DNA of 64,000 nt from UBA1926 sp002337215 (GTDB lineage: Bacteria; Planctomycetota; Phycisphaerae; Phycisphaerales; UBA1924): assembly GCA_963973795.1 (NCBI GenBank), contig CAXBAF010000022.1:1-64000 (forward strand), written 5' to 3'. The translations under genes and the position numbers were made by a program. The notes beneath the pieces are model-generated. The model saw nothing but the letters and a program-made list of their open reading frames with translations, was not told the DNA's origin and searched no databases. The first letter of the stretch is position 1. Each line of letters opens with the position of its first letter. Below, in pieces: positions 8,316 to 15,784 of the stretch.

Positions 8316-10169
8316 ATGTCGAAAACCCGTCGTGCGTTCATCGCTCGGGCCGAGGTGCTCTGGGCGGCCGGTCTCACCGCTGTTGCCGCGGGCGCCGCCG
8401 TCACCATCGCGGGCCTGCCCACCAACCTCGATGACTTCTTCGGGCCCGGCACCCAGCCCAACGAACTCAATATTCCGTTGCAGGATTCCAACGACTGCGC
8501 GAACTGCCACGGCAACTTCGATGAGGTCACCGAGCCCTACCGCCCCTGGAACGCCAGCGCGATGGGGCAGGCCGCACGCGACCCGCTCTTCTGGGCCGCC
8601 GTCGCGATCGCCAACCAGGACGCCCAGGGCGGCGGCGACACCTGCCTCCGCTGCCACACGCCGGGCGGCTGGCTCGCAGGCCGTTCCACGCCCACCGACG
8701 GTTCCCAACTCCAGGGCATCGATTTCCAGGGTGTCTCGTGCAACTTCTGCCACCGGGCCGTGGATCCCAACAACGGTGTCGGCGCCCCGGCCGAGGACGC
8801 CGCGATCCTCGCCGGCCTCACCACCGACATCCCGACCGATCCCCATTCGGCCCACTTCGTTGTTGACCCCGAGGACCGCCGCCGGGGCCCCCGCGCTCTC
8901 CAGGACTTCTTCGTCCACGAATGGCGTGAATCCCCCTTCCACAAGTCGTCGGAAATGTGCGCAACCTGCCACGACGTCTCCAACCCGCTGTTCGAGCGCC
9001 AGCCCGACGGCTCCTACGCGCTCGGCGCCCTCCGGACGCCTCCTGTTTCAAACTCCGCCGCCACCCAGTTCCCCGAGCAGCGCACCTACTCCGAGTGGCT
9101 CGCCTCCGACTTCGCGGACGGCCCGGTCGACTCCGGAGGCCGGTTCGGCGGCAACAACCCCCTCGTCTCCTCCTGCCAGGATTGCCACATGCCCTCCGAG
9201 GAAGGCGTGAGCTGCTTCTTCGGCGAGGAACGCACCGACATCGCGACCCACCAGATGGTCGGCGGCAACACCTGGCTCCTCAACGCCGTCCGCGAGCTCT
9301 ACGACGACGTCGAGACCGGGCTCGATCAGGCATCCGTCGATCGCTCGATCGCGGCGACCGTTGAAATGCTCGAGAACGCTTCGGATCTCGAACTCTCGGT
9401 CGACGGCCCCGACCTCAGCGTGAAGGTCATCAACGAGTCGGGCCACAAGCTCCCCACCGGCTACCCCGAGGGCCGGCGCATGTGGGTGAATGTCCAGTTC
9501 TTCGACGCCATGGACAACCTGATCGCCGAGCGCGGCGCATACGACGCCGTGACCGCGACGCTCAGCGAGTCGGACACCAAGGTCTACGAGATGAAGCTGT
9601 CGGCGAGCCCCGACGTCGCCGCCCAGGCGGGCATCCCCACCGGGCCCTCCTTCCACCTCATCCTTATGAATCAGGTTGAGAAGGACAACCGCATCCCGGC
9701 GCGGGGCTTCACCAACGCCGAGTACGAGGCACTCCAGATCGCACCTGTCGGCCAGACCTACAACGACGGAGAGAACTTCGACATCACCAACTACAACATC
9801 CCCGCCGGTGCCGCGTCCGCCGATGTCCGCGTCTATTACCAGTCCACGACCCGTGAGTACGTCGAGTTCCTCCGCGATGAGAACGTGACGAACACCGCGG
9901 GTGACACCATGTACAACCTCTGGAACACCACGCTCAACCAGGTCCCGCCCGTCCTCATGGACGAAGCGTCGATCACCTTCGGGTCAGGCGGGTGCAACGT
10001 CGCCGACATCGCCGAGCCCTTCGGCGTCCTCGACCTCGCCGACCTTCAGAGCTTCGTCGCCGCCTTCCTGGGCCAGCAGCCGGACGCCGACGTAGCACCG
10101 CCCTTCGGTGTCTACGACCTCGCGGATCTCCAGCTCTTCGTCCAGACCTTCCTCGGCGGCTGCCCGTAA
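8316..10169 (+). CDS. Secreted pentaheme cytochrome c with GC-type dockerin
   Basis: The predicted product has 617 residues. The ATG at 8316 is preferred over a GTG at 8289 because AGAGGGA lies 5 nt upstream. A signal peptide/anchor covers roughly residues 12-32. Five CxxCH heme-binding motifs begin at residues 61 (CANCH), 110 (CLRCH), 142 (CNFCH), 215 (CATCH) and 287 (CQDCH), so five covalent c-type hemes are expected. The middle of the protein (~340-550) has no further heme motifs and looks like a beta-rich domain. A Cys-bounded dockerin occupies residues 560-617. The family is periplasmic or extracellular electron transfer. The ResB/CcsA genes at 47724-52291 would supply heme attachment. 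Its electron donor and acceptor are unknown. Confidence 0.9.
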   Translation: MSKTRRAFIARAEVLWAAGLTAVAAGAAVTIAGLPTNLDDFFGPGTQPNELNIPLQDSNDCANCHGNFDEVTEPYRPWNASAMGQAARDPLFWAAVAIANQDAQGGGDTCLRCHTPGGWLAGRSTPTDGSQLQGIDFQGVSCNFCHRAVDPNNGVGAPAEDAAILAGLTTDIPTDPHSAHFVVDPEDRRRGPRALQDFFVHEWRESPFHKSSEMCATCHDVSNPLFERQPDGSYALGALRTPPVSNSAATQFPEQRTYSEWLASDFADGPVDSGGRFGGNNPLVSSCQDCHMPSEEGVSCFFGEERTDIATHQMVGGNTWLLNAVRELYDDVETGLDQASVDRSIAATVEMLENASDLELSVDGPDLSVKVINESGHKLPTGYPEGRRMWVNVQFFDAMDNLIAERGAYDAVTATLSESDTKVYEMKLSASPDVAAQAGIPTGPSFHLILMNQVEKDNRIPARGFTNAEYEALQIAPVGQTYNDGENFDITNYNIPAGAASADVRVYYQSTTREYVEFLRDENVTNTAGDTMYNLWNTTLNQVPPVLMDEASITFGSGGCNVADIAEPFGVLDLADLQSFVAAFLGQQPDADVAPPFGVYDLADLQLFVQTFLGGCP

Positions 10170-10194
10170 CAGGCCGGCATCTCCACGACATTCC

Positions 10195-10227
10195 AAACGC
10201 CCGGCGGCACACCCGCCGGGCGTTTTT
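10195..10227 (+). terminator. Rho-independent terminator after the pentaheme cytochrome gene
   Basis: A 13-bp perfect stem (10195-10207 with 10213-10225; core CGCCCGGCGG) with a 5-nt loop runs into TTTTT. This is a textbook intrinsic terminator 25 nt past the stop codon. Confidence 0.9.
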
Positions 10228-10280
10228 CATGCGCCAAACTTCACGCTCGATCTCCGATCGCGCCACTCAATCGGCGCACG

Positions 10281-10302
10281 AAAAACCCGGCCGAAGCCGG
10301 GC
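10281..10302 (-). terminator. Rho-independent terminator of the DUF481 gene
   Basis: Read on the minus strand, CCCGGC-TTCG-GCCGGG-TTTTT forms a 6-bp GC stem closed by the very stable UUCG tetraloop and followed by five T. It lies 36 nt beyond the stop codon of the minus-strand gene. Confidence 0.85.
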
Positions 10303-10337
10303 GTTGATCGAGCGTTCCTCGCCGCGTGCCGAGCGAA

Positions 10338-11324
10338 TCAGAAGTCGTACGTCAGACCCGCGAAGAGCTGCAGGTCGGTCTTCTCGATGCCGGGGTCCAC
10401 GCTGCTGATGTACTCGTGGATCGCGTTGATCGAGAAACTCAGCCCATCATTCTTGTCGATGTCGATCTTCCAGCCCAGCGTCGAGAACGTCCGGAACTCG
10501 CCGGTGTCCGAGAGATCGGGGAAGATCCGCGTCGTCGCCACGAGGCTCTGGTTGTCGCCGATCTGCCAATCAAGGTCCGCGCCGACTAAACCTTCAGGGA
10601 CAAACTCATTACGCCCTGAGCCGAACTCCCGGAACCCGCCGGCACCGGCGCGGAGCGTGAGATTCAGGTCATCCCGCTTGATCAGCTCGTAACCGAGACC
10701 GCCGTTCACCGAAACGCGGTGGTCGAACGACTTGAACTCGTCCCAGTCGTACCGGCCGCCCGCGAAGAAGAGCCAGGGCGAATCGGGAACCAGCCAGTCG
10801 TGGTTGACGCCGGACGTGAACCGGTTCGCGGTCTTGTCCCCATCCTGGGTCGAGTAGAAGTACCCGGCATCCAGAGTCAACGCCGACTTCTTGGTATCGC
10901 GCGTCGAGACGATCGTCGACGCGAACCCGGTCTGCTCGGTGTTGCCCGACGCGAGATTCAACCCGATGTTCAGCTTCGTGTCCCACTCGGGCTTGTCGAG
11001 GTCCGCCGCGCTCTCCGGGTCGCCCCCAGCACCCCCGTCGGCACCGTCCGCCGCGGCCTCTTCGACCGCCGATTCAGCGGCGTCGGTTGCCTCGCCCGCC
11101 GCCTCCTCCAACGTCTCGGCATCGCCCGCCAGCGCCGCCGGCATCGTCACCGTGCCGTCGTCGTTGACCACAAAGCCCTCGGGCAACTCGACACCCGCGG
11201 CTCGGAGCCGCTCAAGCAGCGCCGCTGCGCTCGAGACCGTCGGATCATCCTGGGCCGTCGCGATCGATCCCAACCCCAGCACCGAACCGCTCAGCAACAC
11301 CAACGCGCACACATTCCGAGTCAT
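10338..11324 (-). CDS. DUF481 family outer-membrane protein
   Basis: The predicted product has 328 residues with a Sec signal peptide (about 1-24, ending ATAQ). A disordered Ala/Glu/Gly-rich segment spans ~60-110. Residues ~115-328 alternate polar and hydrophobic strands and end in a C-terminal aromatic (LFAGLTYDF), the typical outer-membrane beta-barrel signature. Sequence features match DUF481 (YdiY-like) proteins: WDTKLNIGLNLASGNTE, GVNHDWLVPDSPWLFFAGGRYDWDEF and related stretches. GGGAGAT lies upstream of the ATG. The gene is convergent with the pentaheme cytochrome gene, separated by back-to-back terminators. The role of DUF481 proteins is poorly defined. Confidence 0.85.
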   Translation of the reverse strand: MTRNVCALVLLSGSVLGLGSIATAQDDPTVSSAAALLERLRAAGVELPEGFVVNDDGTVTMPAALAGDAETLEEAAGEATDAAESAVEEAAADGADGGAGGDPESAADLDKPEWDTKLNIGLNLASGNTEQTGFASTIVSTRDTKKSALTLDAGYFYSTQDGDKTANRFTSGVNHDWLVPDSPWLFFAGGRYDWDEFKSFDHRVSVNGGLGYELIKRDDLNLTLRAGAGGFREFGSGRNEFVPEGLVGADLDWQIGDNQSLVATTRIFPDLSDTGEFRTFSTLGWKIDIDKNDGLSFSINAIHEYISSVDPGIEKTDLQLFAGLTYDF

Positions 11325-11474
11325 TCAAGGATCTCCCGTCCGTAGCCCAACACCACCTGCGCAACGTTGCGCTGGTTCTCACTCTGAGGCAGGCCGCCAC
11401 GGTATGCACTGTGCGCACGAGCCGCAACTTCCCGGCACGCCCATTCCCGACTCGGCGCGATACCCTCCGGTCCC

Positions 11475-12395
11475 ATGACCCGCTTCCCCAGCCCCAACCC
11501 ACCCTCCGGCCCGCCGCGCGCCGCGGTCTTCCTCGACCGTGACGACACCCTCATCGAGAACTCGACGCTCCCGCCCGACGCCTTCCCTAAAACAAGGGGC
11601 GATCTTTACGACCCAGCCCATGTCCGCCCGTTGCATGGCGCCGTCGAGGCGTGCCGCGGCCTCGCCGAGGCCGGGTTTGTGCTGATCATGATCACCAATC
11701 AGGGCTGCGTCGCCCGGGGCAACGCGACGCTCGACCAGGTGCGGGCCACCAATGCGCGCACGGCCGAGCTCTTTGCGGCTTCGACCGGCGAGCCCCTCTT
11801 CGCCGGGATCTACGCCGCCCCGCACCATCCCGAGGCCGTCCTGGATGAGTGGCGAGCAGATCACCACTGGCGCAAGCCCAATCCCGGGATGCTCCTCGCG
11901 GCCTGCGACGAGCACACCCTCGACCCGCTGAAGTCGTGGCTCGTGGGCGACGCCGAGCGCGACCGCGACGCCGGCATCGCCGCGGGACTCCACCCCGCAC
12001 GCTGCCTCCGCATCGGCCCGGACGAACGGTTCCCGACGCTGGCCGATGCCGCCCGGCACATTCTTGCCGAGGGTGTGCCGAGCGTACCGCCCCCGAGCGC
12101 ACAGATCCGCGCCATCGACGCCACCACCGTGACGCTCCGCGCCCCCGAGGGCACGCCGCTCGCAGACGAGCATGTTCGTTCCACCGTTGAATCGGCCGCC
12201 CGTGCCATCGCCGAGCGCACGGGTGTCGCCCTGCTCGCCATCCACACCGACGAAGCATCCGTCACCGCGACTCTTGCGACCCACCGCCTCGCCGCCACCG
12301 CGTTCATGGCCGAACTGCGGCGGGCCACCAACGCCTGGCATGCCGGGCGAGGCAACACACGCCCGCTCTGGCCGCGCATCGCATCCGACGACTGA
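11475..12395 (+). CDS. HAD-IIIA phosphatase, GmhB-like, with a C-terminal extension
   Basis: The predicted product has 306 residues. Residues ~15-195 are a HAD-IIIA domain: nucleophile motif FLDRDDT (Asp21, Asp23), ITNQG, KPNPGM, and the acidic VGDAERDRDAG motif. It most resembles D-glycero-D-manno-heptose 1,7-bisphosphate 7-phosphatase or histidinol-phosphatase-type enzymes. In GmhB, Cys residues around the HHP and CRKP motifs bind zinc. Here they are absent (APHHPE, ADHHWRKPNPG), though His residues remain. About 100 residues after the phosphatase domain are of unknown fold. Only 2 nt separate it from waaF downstream, which supports a role in heptose supply for lipopolysaccharide. The exact substrate is inferred. 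Confidence 0.8.
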   Translation: MTRFPSPNPPSGPPRAAVFLDRDDTLIENSTLPPDAFPKTRGDLYDPAHVRPLHGAVEACRGLAEAGFVLIMITNQGCVARGNATLDQVRATNARTAELFAASTGEPLFAGIYAAPHHPEAVLDEWRADHHWRKPNPGMLLAACDEHTLDPLKSWLVGDAERDRDAGIAAGLHPARCLRIGPDERFPTLADAARHILAEGVPSVPPPSAQIRAIDATTVTLRAPEGTPLADEHVRSTVESAARAIAERTGVALLAIHTDEASVTATLATHRLAATAFMAELRRATNAWHAGRGNTRPLWPRIASDD

Positions 12396-12397
12396 CC

Positions 12398-13522
12398 ATG
12401 CCCCCTCCCAACACCGACAACCGAATTCTGGTGGTTCTTCCGAGCTGGGTGGGCGATGCGGTCATGGTCACGCCCGCGCTCGTGCGCATCCGCGAGTCCT
12501 TGCCCGGCGCGTTCATCGGCGCGATGGCCCGCCCCGGCATCGACCGCTTGCTCGACGGGCTCGCGACCAAGGCGGGGCGGACCGTCGTCGACGAGTTCCA
12601 CGTCGTGCGTCCCTCGGGCGTCATGGGGCCCAAGCACGCGGCGGGGAAACTCCGACCACGTCGGTACGCGCGCGCGCTTCTGTTCACGGGCTCGTTCTCG
12701 ACGGCTCTCGCCGTCCGCATCGCCGGGATCCCCGACCGCATCGGCTATGACCGCGACGGGCGAGGCTTCCTGCTCACCCAGCGGCTCCGGCCGCCGAAGG
12801 CCGTGTCCGGCGGCTGGGCGGTTGTTCCGGCCGTGTCGTACTACTGGCACGCCGCGAGCGCACTGATCGATCCGGATTCCCCGCCCGGGCTCAACGCCCC
12901 GCCCCTCGAAGACCCCCGCCGCGTGCGCACGATCCTGCCGAGCGACGCATCGATGTCGCTCCCGATCTCCGCCACAGATCGCGCCGAGGCCGACGCGGTG
13001 CGCGCTTCGGCGAACATCACAGGTCCGACCGCGATCCTCAACCCCGGGGGCAACAACCCCGCCAAGCGGTGGCCCGCCGACCGGTTCGCTCGGCTCGCTG
13101 ATCATCTCGCCGAGGCGCACGGCCTTGCCGTCCTTCTCAATGGGTCACCCGCCGAGGCGGATCTGTGCCGAGGCATCGCGGACGCGGCGCGTACGGACCC
13201 GGTCGTCCTGCCGGATCACGCGCACACGCTGGGGTCGCTCAAGGTCCTCGCGGCCGAGGCGCGGCTCATGGTCACCAACGACACCGGGCCCAGGCACATC
13301 GCCGCCGCCCTCGGCACGCCGCTCGTCAGCCTGTTCGGCCCGACCGACCCGCGATGGACGACCATCCCGGTGCCCGAATCCCGTGAGGCGATCCTGATCG
13401 CCGACGGGGAACTGCCTCCGGGTGAGGTCAGCAACGACCACCCCGAGCGGTGCCGGATCGAGAACATCCCGCTCGACGCCGTGATCTTGGCCTCGGACGG
13501 GATGCTCGGAACGATCGATTGA
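12398..13522 (+). CDS. waaF: Glycosyltransferase family 9 (ADP-heptose:LPS heptosyltransferase)
   Basis: The predicted product has 374 residues, a normal length for the family. GT9 landmarks are an N-terminal LVVLPSWVGDAVMVTPAL, then NPGGNNPAKRWPADRFARL in the second Rossmann domain, and TNDTGPRHIAAALGTPLVSLFGPTDP near the nucleotide-sugar site. These enzymes transfer heptose from ADP-heptose onto the Kdo-lipid A core at the inner membrane. The start lies 2 nt after the stop of the GmhB-like phosphatase, so the two form an operon. With kdsB at 59451 this indicates a Gram-negative LPS core. Whether it is heptosyltransferase I or II is not certain; WaaF-type is preferred from the N-terminal motif. 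Confidence 0.85.
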   Translation: MPPPNTDNRILVVLPSWVGDAVMVTPALVRIRESLPGAFIGAMARPGIDRLLDGLATKAGRTVVDEFHVVRPSGVMGPKHAAGKLRPRRYARALLFTGSFSTALAVRIAGIPDRIGYDRDGRGFLLTQRLRPPKAVSGGWAVVPAVSYYWHAASALIDPDSPPGLNAPPLEDPRRVRTILPSDASMSLPISATDRAEADAVRASANITGPTAILNPGGNNPAKRWPADRFARLADHLAEAHGLAVLLNGSPAEADLCRGIADAARTDPVVLPDHAHTLGSLKVLAAEARLMVTNDTGPRHIAAALGTPLVSLFGPTDPRWTTIPVPESREAILIADGELPPGEVSNDHPERCRIENIPLDAVILASDGMLGTID

Positions 13523-13557
13523 GTCTGAGTTTGTGTTCCGCCAGGTTCTGAGGCGGG

Positions 13558-13848
13558 CTACGCGGCTCGCCGTGCGGCGACCGACGCGACCTCGTCGAAC
13601 GTGCCCGCGAACCAGCGACGGTCGGGGAACCTCTCGTCGAGGATCTCGAGTATCCCGACATCGACGGGCGACGCGGGCGTTTCAATAATCCCGACTTGCG
13701 CGTCGTCGGTCAGCCAGCCGATCGCGAGGGTGAAGACCTCCAGCCCCGGGGCTGGCCAGCCGACCCGAATATCACCAGAACCGGTGATGTGCCAGCGCAG
13801 CCCGATCGGGCGGTCGTCGCGTGTCCATCGCTCGAGTGTCCGGGGCAT
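13558..13848 (-). CDS. Small hypothetical protein
   Basis: The predicted product has 96 residues and is not recognised. The ATG at 13848 is chosen because AAGGAGGA lies 6 nt upstream on the minus strand; upstream Met codons in frame lack such a site. The sequence looks like a folded soluble protein (RWHITGSGDIRVGW, LEVFTLAIGWLTDDAQVGI) with a charged N-terminus and no signal peptide or membrane segment. It is convergent with waaF, 35 nt away. An overlapping plus-strand frame exists, but it has no comparable ribosome-binding site. Confidence 0.65.
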   Translation of the reverse strand: MPRTLERWTRDDRPIGLRWHITGSGDIRVGWPAPGLEVFTLAIGWLTDDAQVGIIETPASPVDVGILEILDERFPDRRWFAGTFDEVASVAARRAA

Positions 13849-14098
13849 CCGTGTCCTCCTTCGGCTCCGCGGCATTCGGCACACAGGCTGAGACACCGCG
13901 ACGGCGAACCGGCGAGGTCATCGGACGCACACCCCGCCCAGAACATGCTCGCGGCCGGATCGTCCGAGACATCGTGCCCCGCACGCCCGGCCGATCGGAC
14001 CGATCCGCTTAAGCGACGCGACCGCTACAGACCGACCCGCTCAGATGCGGGGATTCGCCGTGCAGACCGTGCGGGGTTGATCGGGACTTGATTTTTGC
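13849..14098. other. Intergenic stretch with no recognised gene
   Basis: Between the small minus-strand gene and the tRNA promoter I see no credible coding frame, RNA gene or repeat. Several short open frames exist on both strands but none has a ribosome-binding site or protein-like composition. Confidence 0.5.
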
Positions 14099-14126
14099 TT
14101 GATCTTCGCCGATGGTGATCTATCAT
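14099..14126 (+). promoter_or_regulatory. Sigma70-type promoter for tRNA-Ala
   Basis: TTGATC (14099-14104) and TATCAT (14121-14126) are separated by 16 nt, about 45 nt before the tRNA. The stretch is locally AT-rich in a GC-rich region. Confidence 0.45.
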
Positions 14127-14171
14127 TTCGACCACGGTTCTGACCGGCACGCCGATCGGGCCTGACATCCT

Positions 14172-14245
14172 GGGGACTTAGCTCAGACTGGTAGAGCGCA
14201 TCCATGGCATGGATGAGGTCAGGGGTTCGATCCCCCTAGTCTCCA
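14172..14245 (+). tRNA. tRNA-Ala (anticodon GGC)
   Basis: A full cloverleaf can be drawn: acceptor GGGGACT/AGTCTCC with discriminator A, D-arm GCTC/GAGC, anticodon stem CATCC/GGATG with loop ATGGCAT (anticodon GGC), and T-arm AGGGG/CCCCT with loop TTCGATC. The acceptor stem has the G3:U70 wobble pair, the identity element for alanyl-tRNA synthetase. The CCA end is not encoded. Confidence 0.96.
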
Positions 14246-14255
14246 CTTTCACAGC

Positions 14256-14286
14256 AAACCACCGCGGAAATCCGCGGTGGTTTTTT
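14256..14286 (+). terminator. Rho-independent terminator after tRNA-Ala
   Basis: An AACCACCGCGG/CCGCGGTGGTT stem with a tight loop runs into six T residues, 11 nt after the tRNA. Confidence 0.88.
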
Positions 14287-14473
14287 CGTGGCAGGGACGG
14301 AACGCCTCCCGCCGCGTCTCCACCCATCCCACCACATCGGGCGTGTCACCGCCCGTAGGGTCCGACAAGCCCCGCGCGCCGTCCCAATCCCCGCGATTCG
14401 CTGGATCGACTGTGCCGCTCGATGGCATCTGTCGATACACGCGGTTGATCGCGGGAATCGGGAGACATGCATC

Positions 14474-15784
14474 ATGATGTCGAGACGTGATTTTCTGGCA
14501 CGGGCCGGGGCGGCGAGCGCCCTGTCGTTGTGCGCGCATGGCGTGTCCCAGCCGGCGAGGTCGCGGGGCCCGCGGCCGCTCCGGGTGCTCGGCACGCACG
14601 TGACGCTCCAGGAGCAGATCCGGATCGCGGCAGAGGCGGACCTCGGGTTCTCAATCGAGTTCGTGCCCGGGGGGAGCGCCGCGGTCCTGCAGCAAGCCTC
14701 GACGCGGCCTGAGTCGTTCGATGTCTACGAGCAATGGTCCAACAGCATCAACGTGCTCTGGCGGGCGAACGCGATCCAGCCCATCGAGACCGCGCGGATC
14801 GATCAGTGGAACGACGTCAACCCGCTCTCGAAGACGGGCCGCCTGACGACCGACTCGAGCATCGGGCGTGGCGATGCGCCGCACACCATTCTGTACGCGC
14901 AGCCCGACGGGTCGCTGGGCACACCCGAGTCGCGTCGCGTGAGCTTCCTGCCCTACGTGCACAACGTCGATTCATTCGGATACGACACACGCGTCGTTGA
15001 GCGGGGAGAGGCCTACGTCGACGAGAGCTGGTCGTGGCTCCTCGATGAGCGGTTCCGGGGGCGGGTCGCGCTGATCAACGAACCGACGATCGGGCTCTTC
15101 GATGCCGCCCTCGCGGCCCGATCGCTGGGGCTCGCGTCCTTTGCCGATATCGGGAACATGACGGTCGCCGAGATCGATCGGCTGTTCGACATCCTTGTCG
15201 ATCTGCGGCGCGACGGGCACTTTTCGGGGCTCTGGAATTCCGTCCCCGAGTCGGTCCGCTTCATGCGGTCCGGCCGGGCGGTCATCGAGAGCATGTTCTC
15301 CCCCGGTGCGTCGGCGCTCCGCGCCGGGGGGGTGCCGGTGCGGTACGCCGCGCCGCGAGAGGGCTACCGGGCGTGGCACGGCGTCATGTGTCTCTCGGCG
15401 GCGGCGAACGACGAGGCGATCGAGAAGTCGTACGCGTACATGAACTGGTGGCTCTCGGGCCGGCCGGGCGCGATCATGGCGCGTCAGGGCTACTACATCT
15501 CCATCCCGGAGACCGCGAGGACGCATCTCTCGAAGAACGAGTGGGACTACTGGTACCGCGGCGAGCCCGCGATCGAGAGCATCGTGAACTCGGACGGCAG
15601 GGTCATCGCCTCTCCCGGTGACACGCGCAACGGAGGGAGCTACGAGACGCGGTTCTCCCGCGTCGCGGTGTGGAACACCGTCATGAACAACTACGAGCAC
15701 ACGCTCGCACGGTGGGGTGAGTTCCTCGCCACCGCGCCCGCGCGCTCTCCAAAGAACCCGGCGACCCGGAGGGCTGCGGGATGA
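14474..15784 (+). CDS. Tat-exported ABC-type substrate-binding protein
   Basis: The predicted product has 436 residues. The start at 14474 is chosen because it opens a Tat signal (MMSRRDFLARAG, twin Arg then hydrophobic Ala/Leu stretch) after a GGGAGA site; the frame is open upstream but not protein-like. The mature part resembles the spermidine/putrescine and iron-type class of extracellular solute-binding proteins (RVLGTHVTLQEQIRIAAEADLGFSIEF-type start, later YVHNVDSFGYDT, GRVALINEP, SYAYMNWWLSG). The ligand is unknown. Unusually, no permease or ATPase follows. The last bases overlap the start of a histidine kinase (ATGA), implying the protein senses a ligand for the kinase. Confidence 0.82.
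   Translation: MMSRRDFLARAGAASALSLCAHGVSQPARSRGPRPLRVLGTHVTLQEQIRIAAEADLGFSIEFVPGGSAAVLQQASTRPESFDVYEQWSNSINVLWRANAIQPIETARIDQWNDVNPLSKTGRLTTDSSIGRGDAPHTILYAQPDGSLGTPESRRVSFLPYVHNVDSFGYDTRVVERGEAYVDESWSWLLDERFRGRVALINEPTIGLFDAALAARSLGLASFADIGNMTVAEIDRLFDILVDLRRDGHFSGLWNSVPESVRFMRSGRAVIESMFSPGASALRAGGVPVRYAAPREGYRAWHGVMCLSAAANDEAIEKSYAYMNWWLSGRPGAIMARQGYYISIPETARTHLSKNEWDYWYRGEPAIESIVNSDGRVIASPGDTRNGGSYETRFSRVAVWNTVMNNYEHTLARWGEFLATAPARSPKNPATRRAAG

Noticed and set aside
13601..13891. Plus-strand 96-codon frame overlapping the small minus-strand gene
   Set aside because: The minus-strand frame has an AAGGAGGA site at the right distance and a more protein-like composition.
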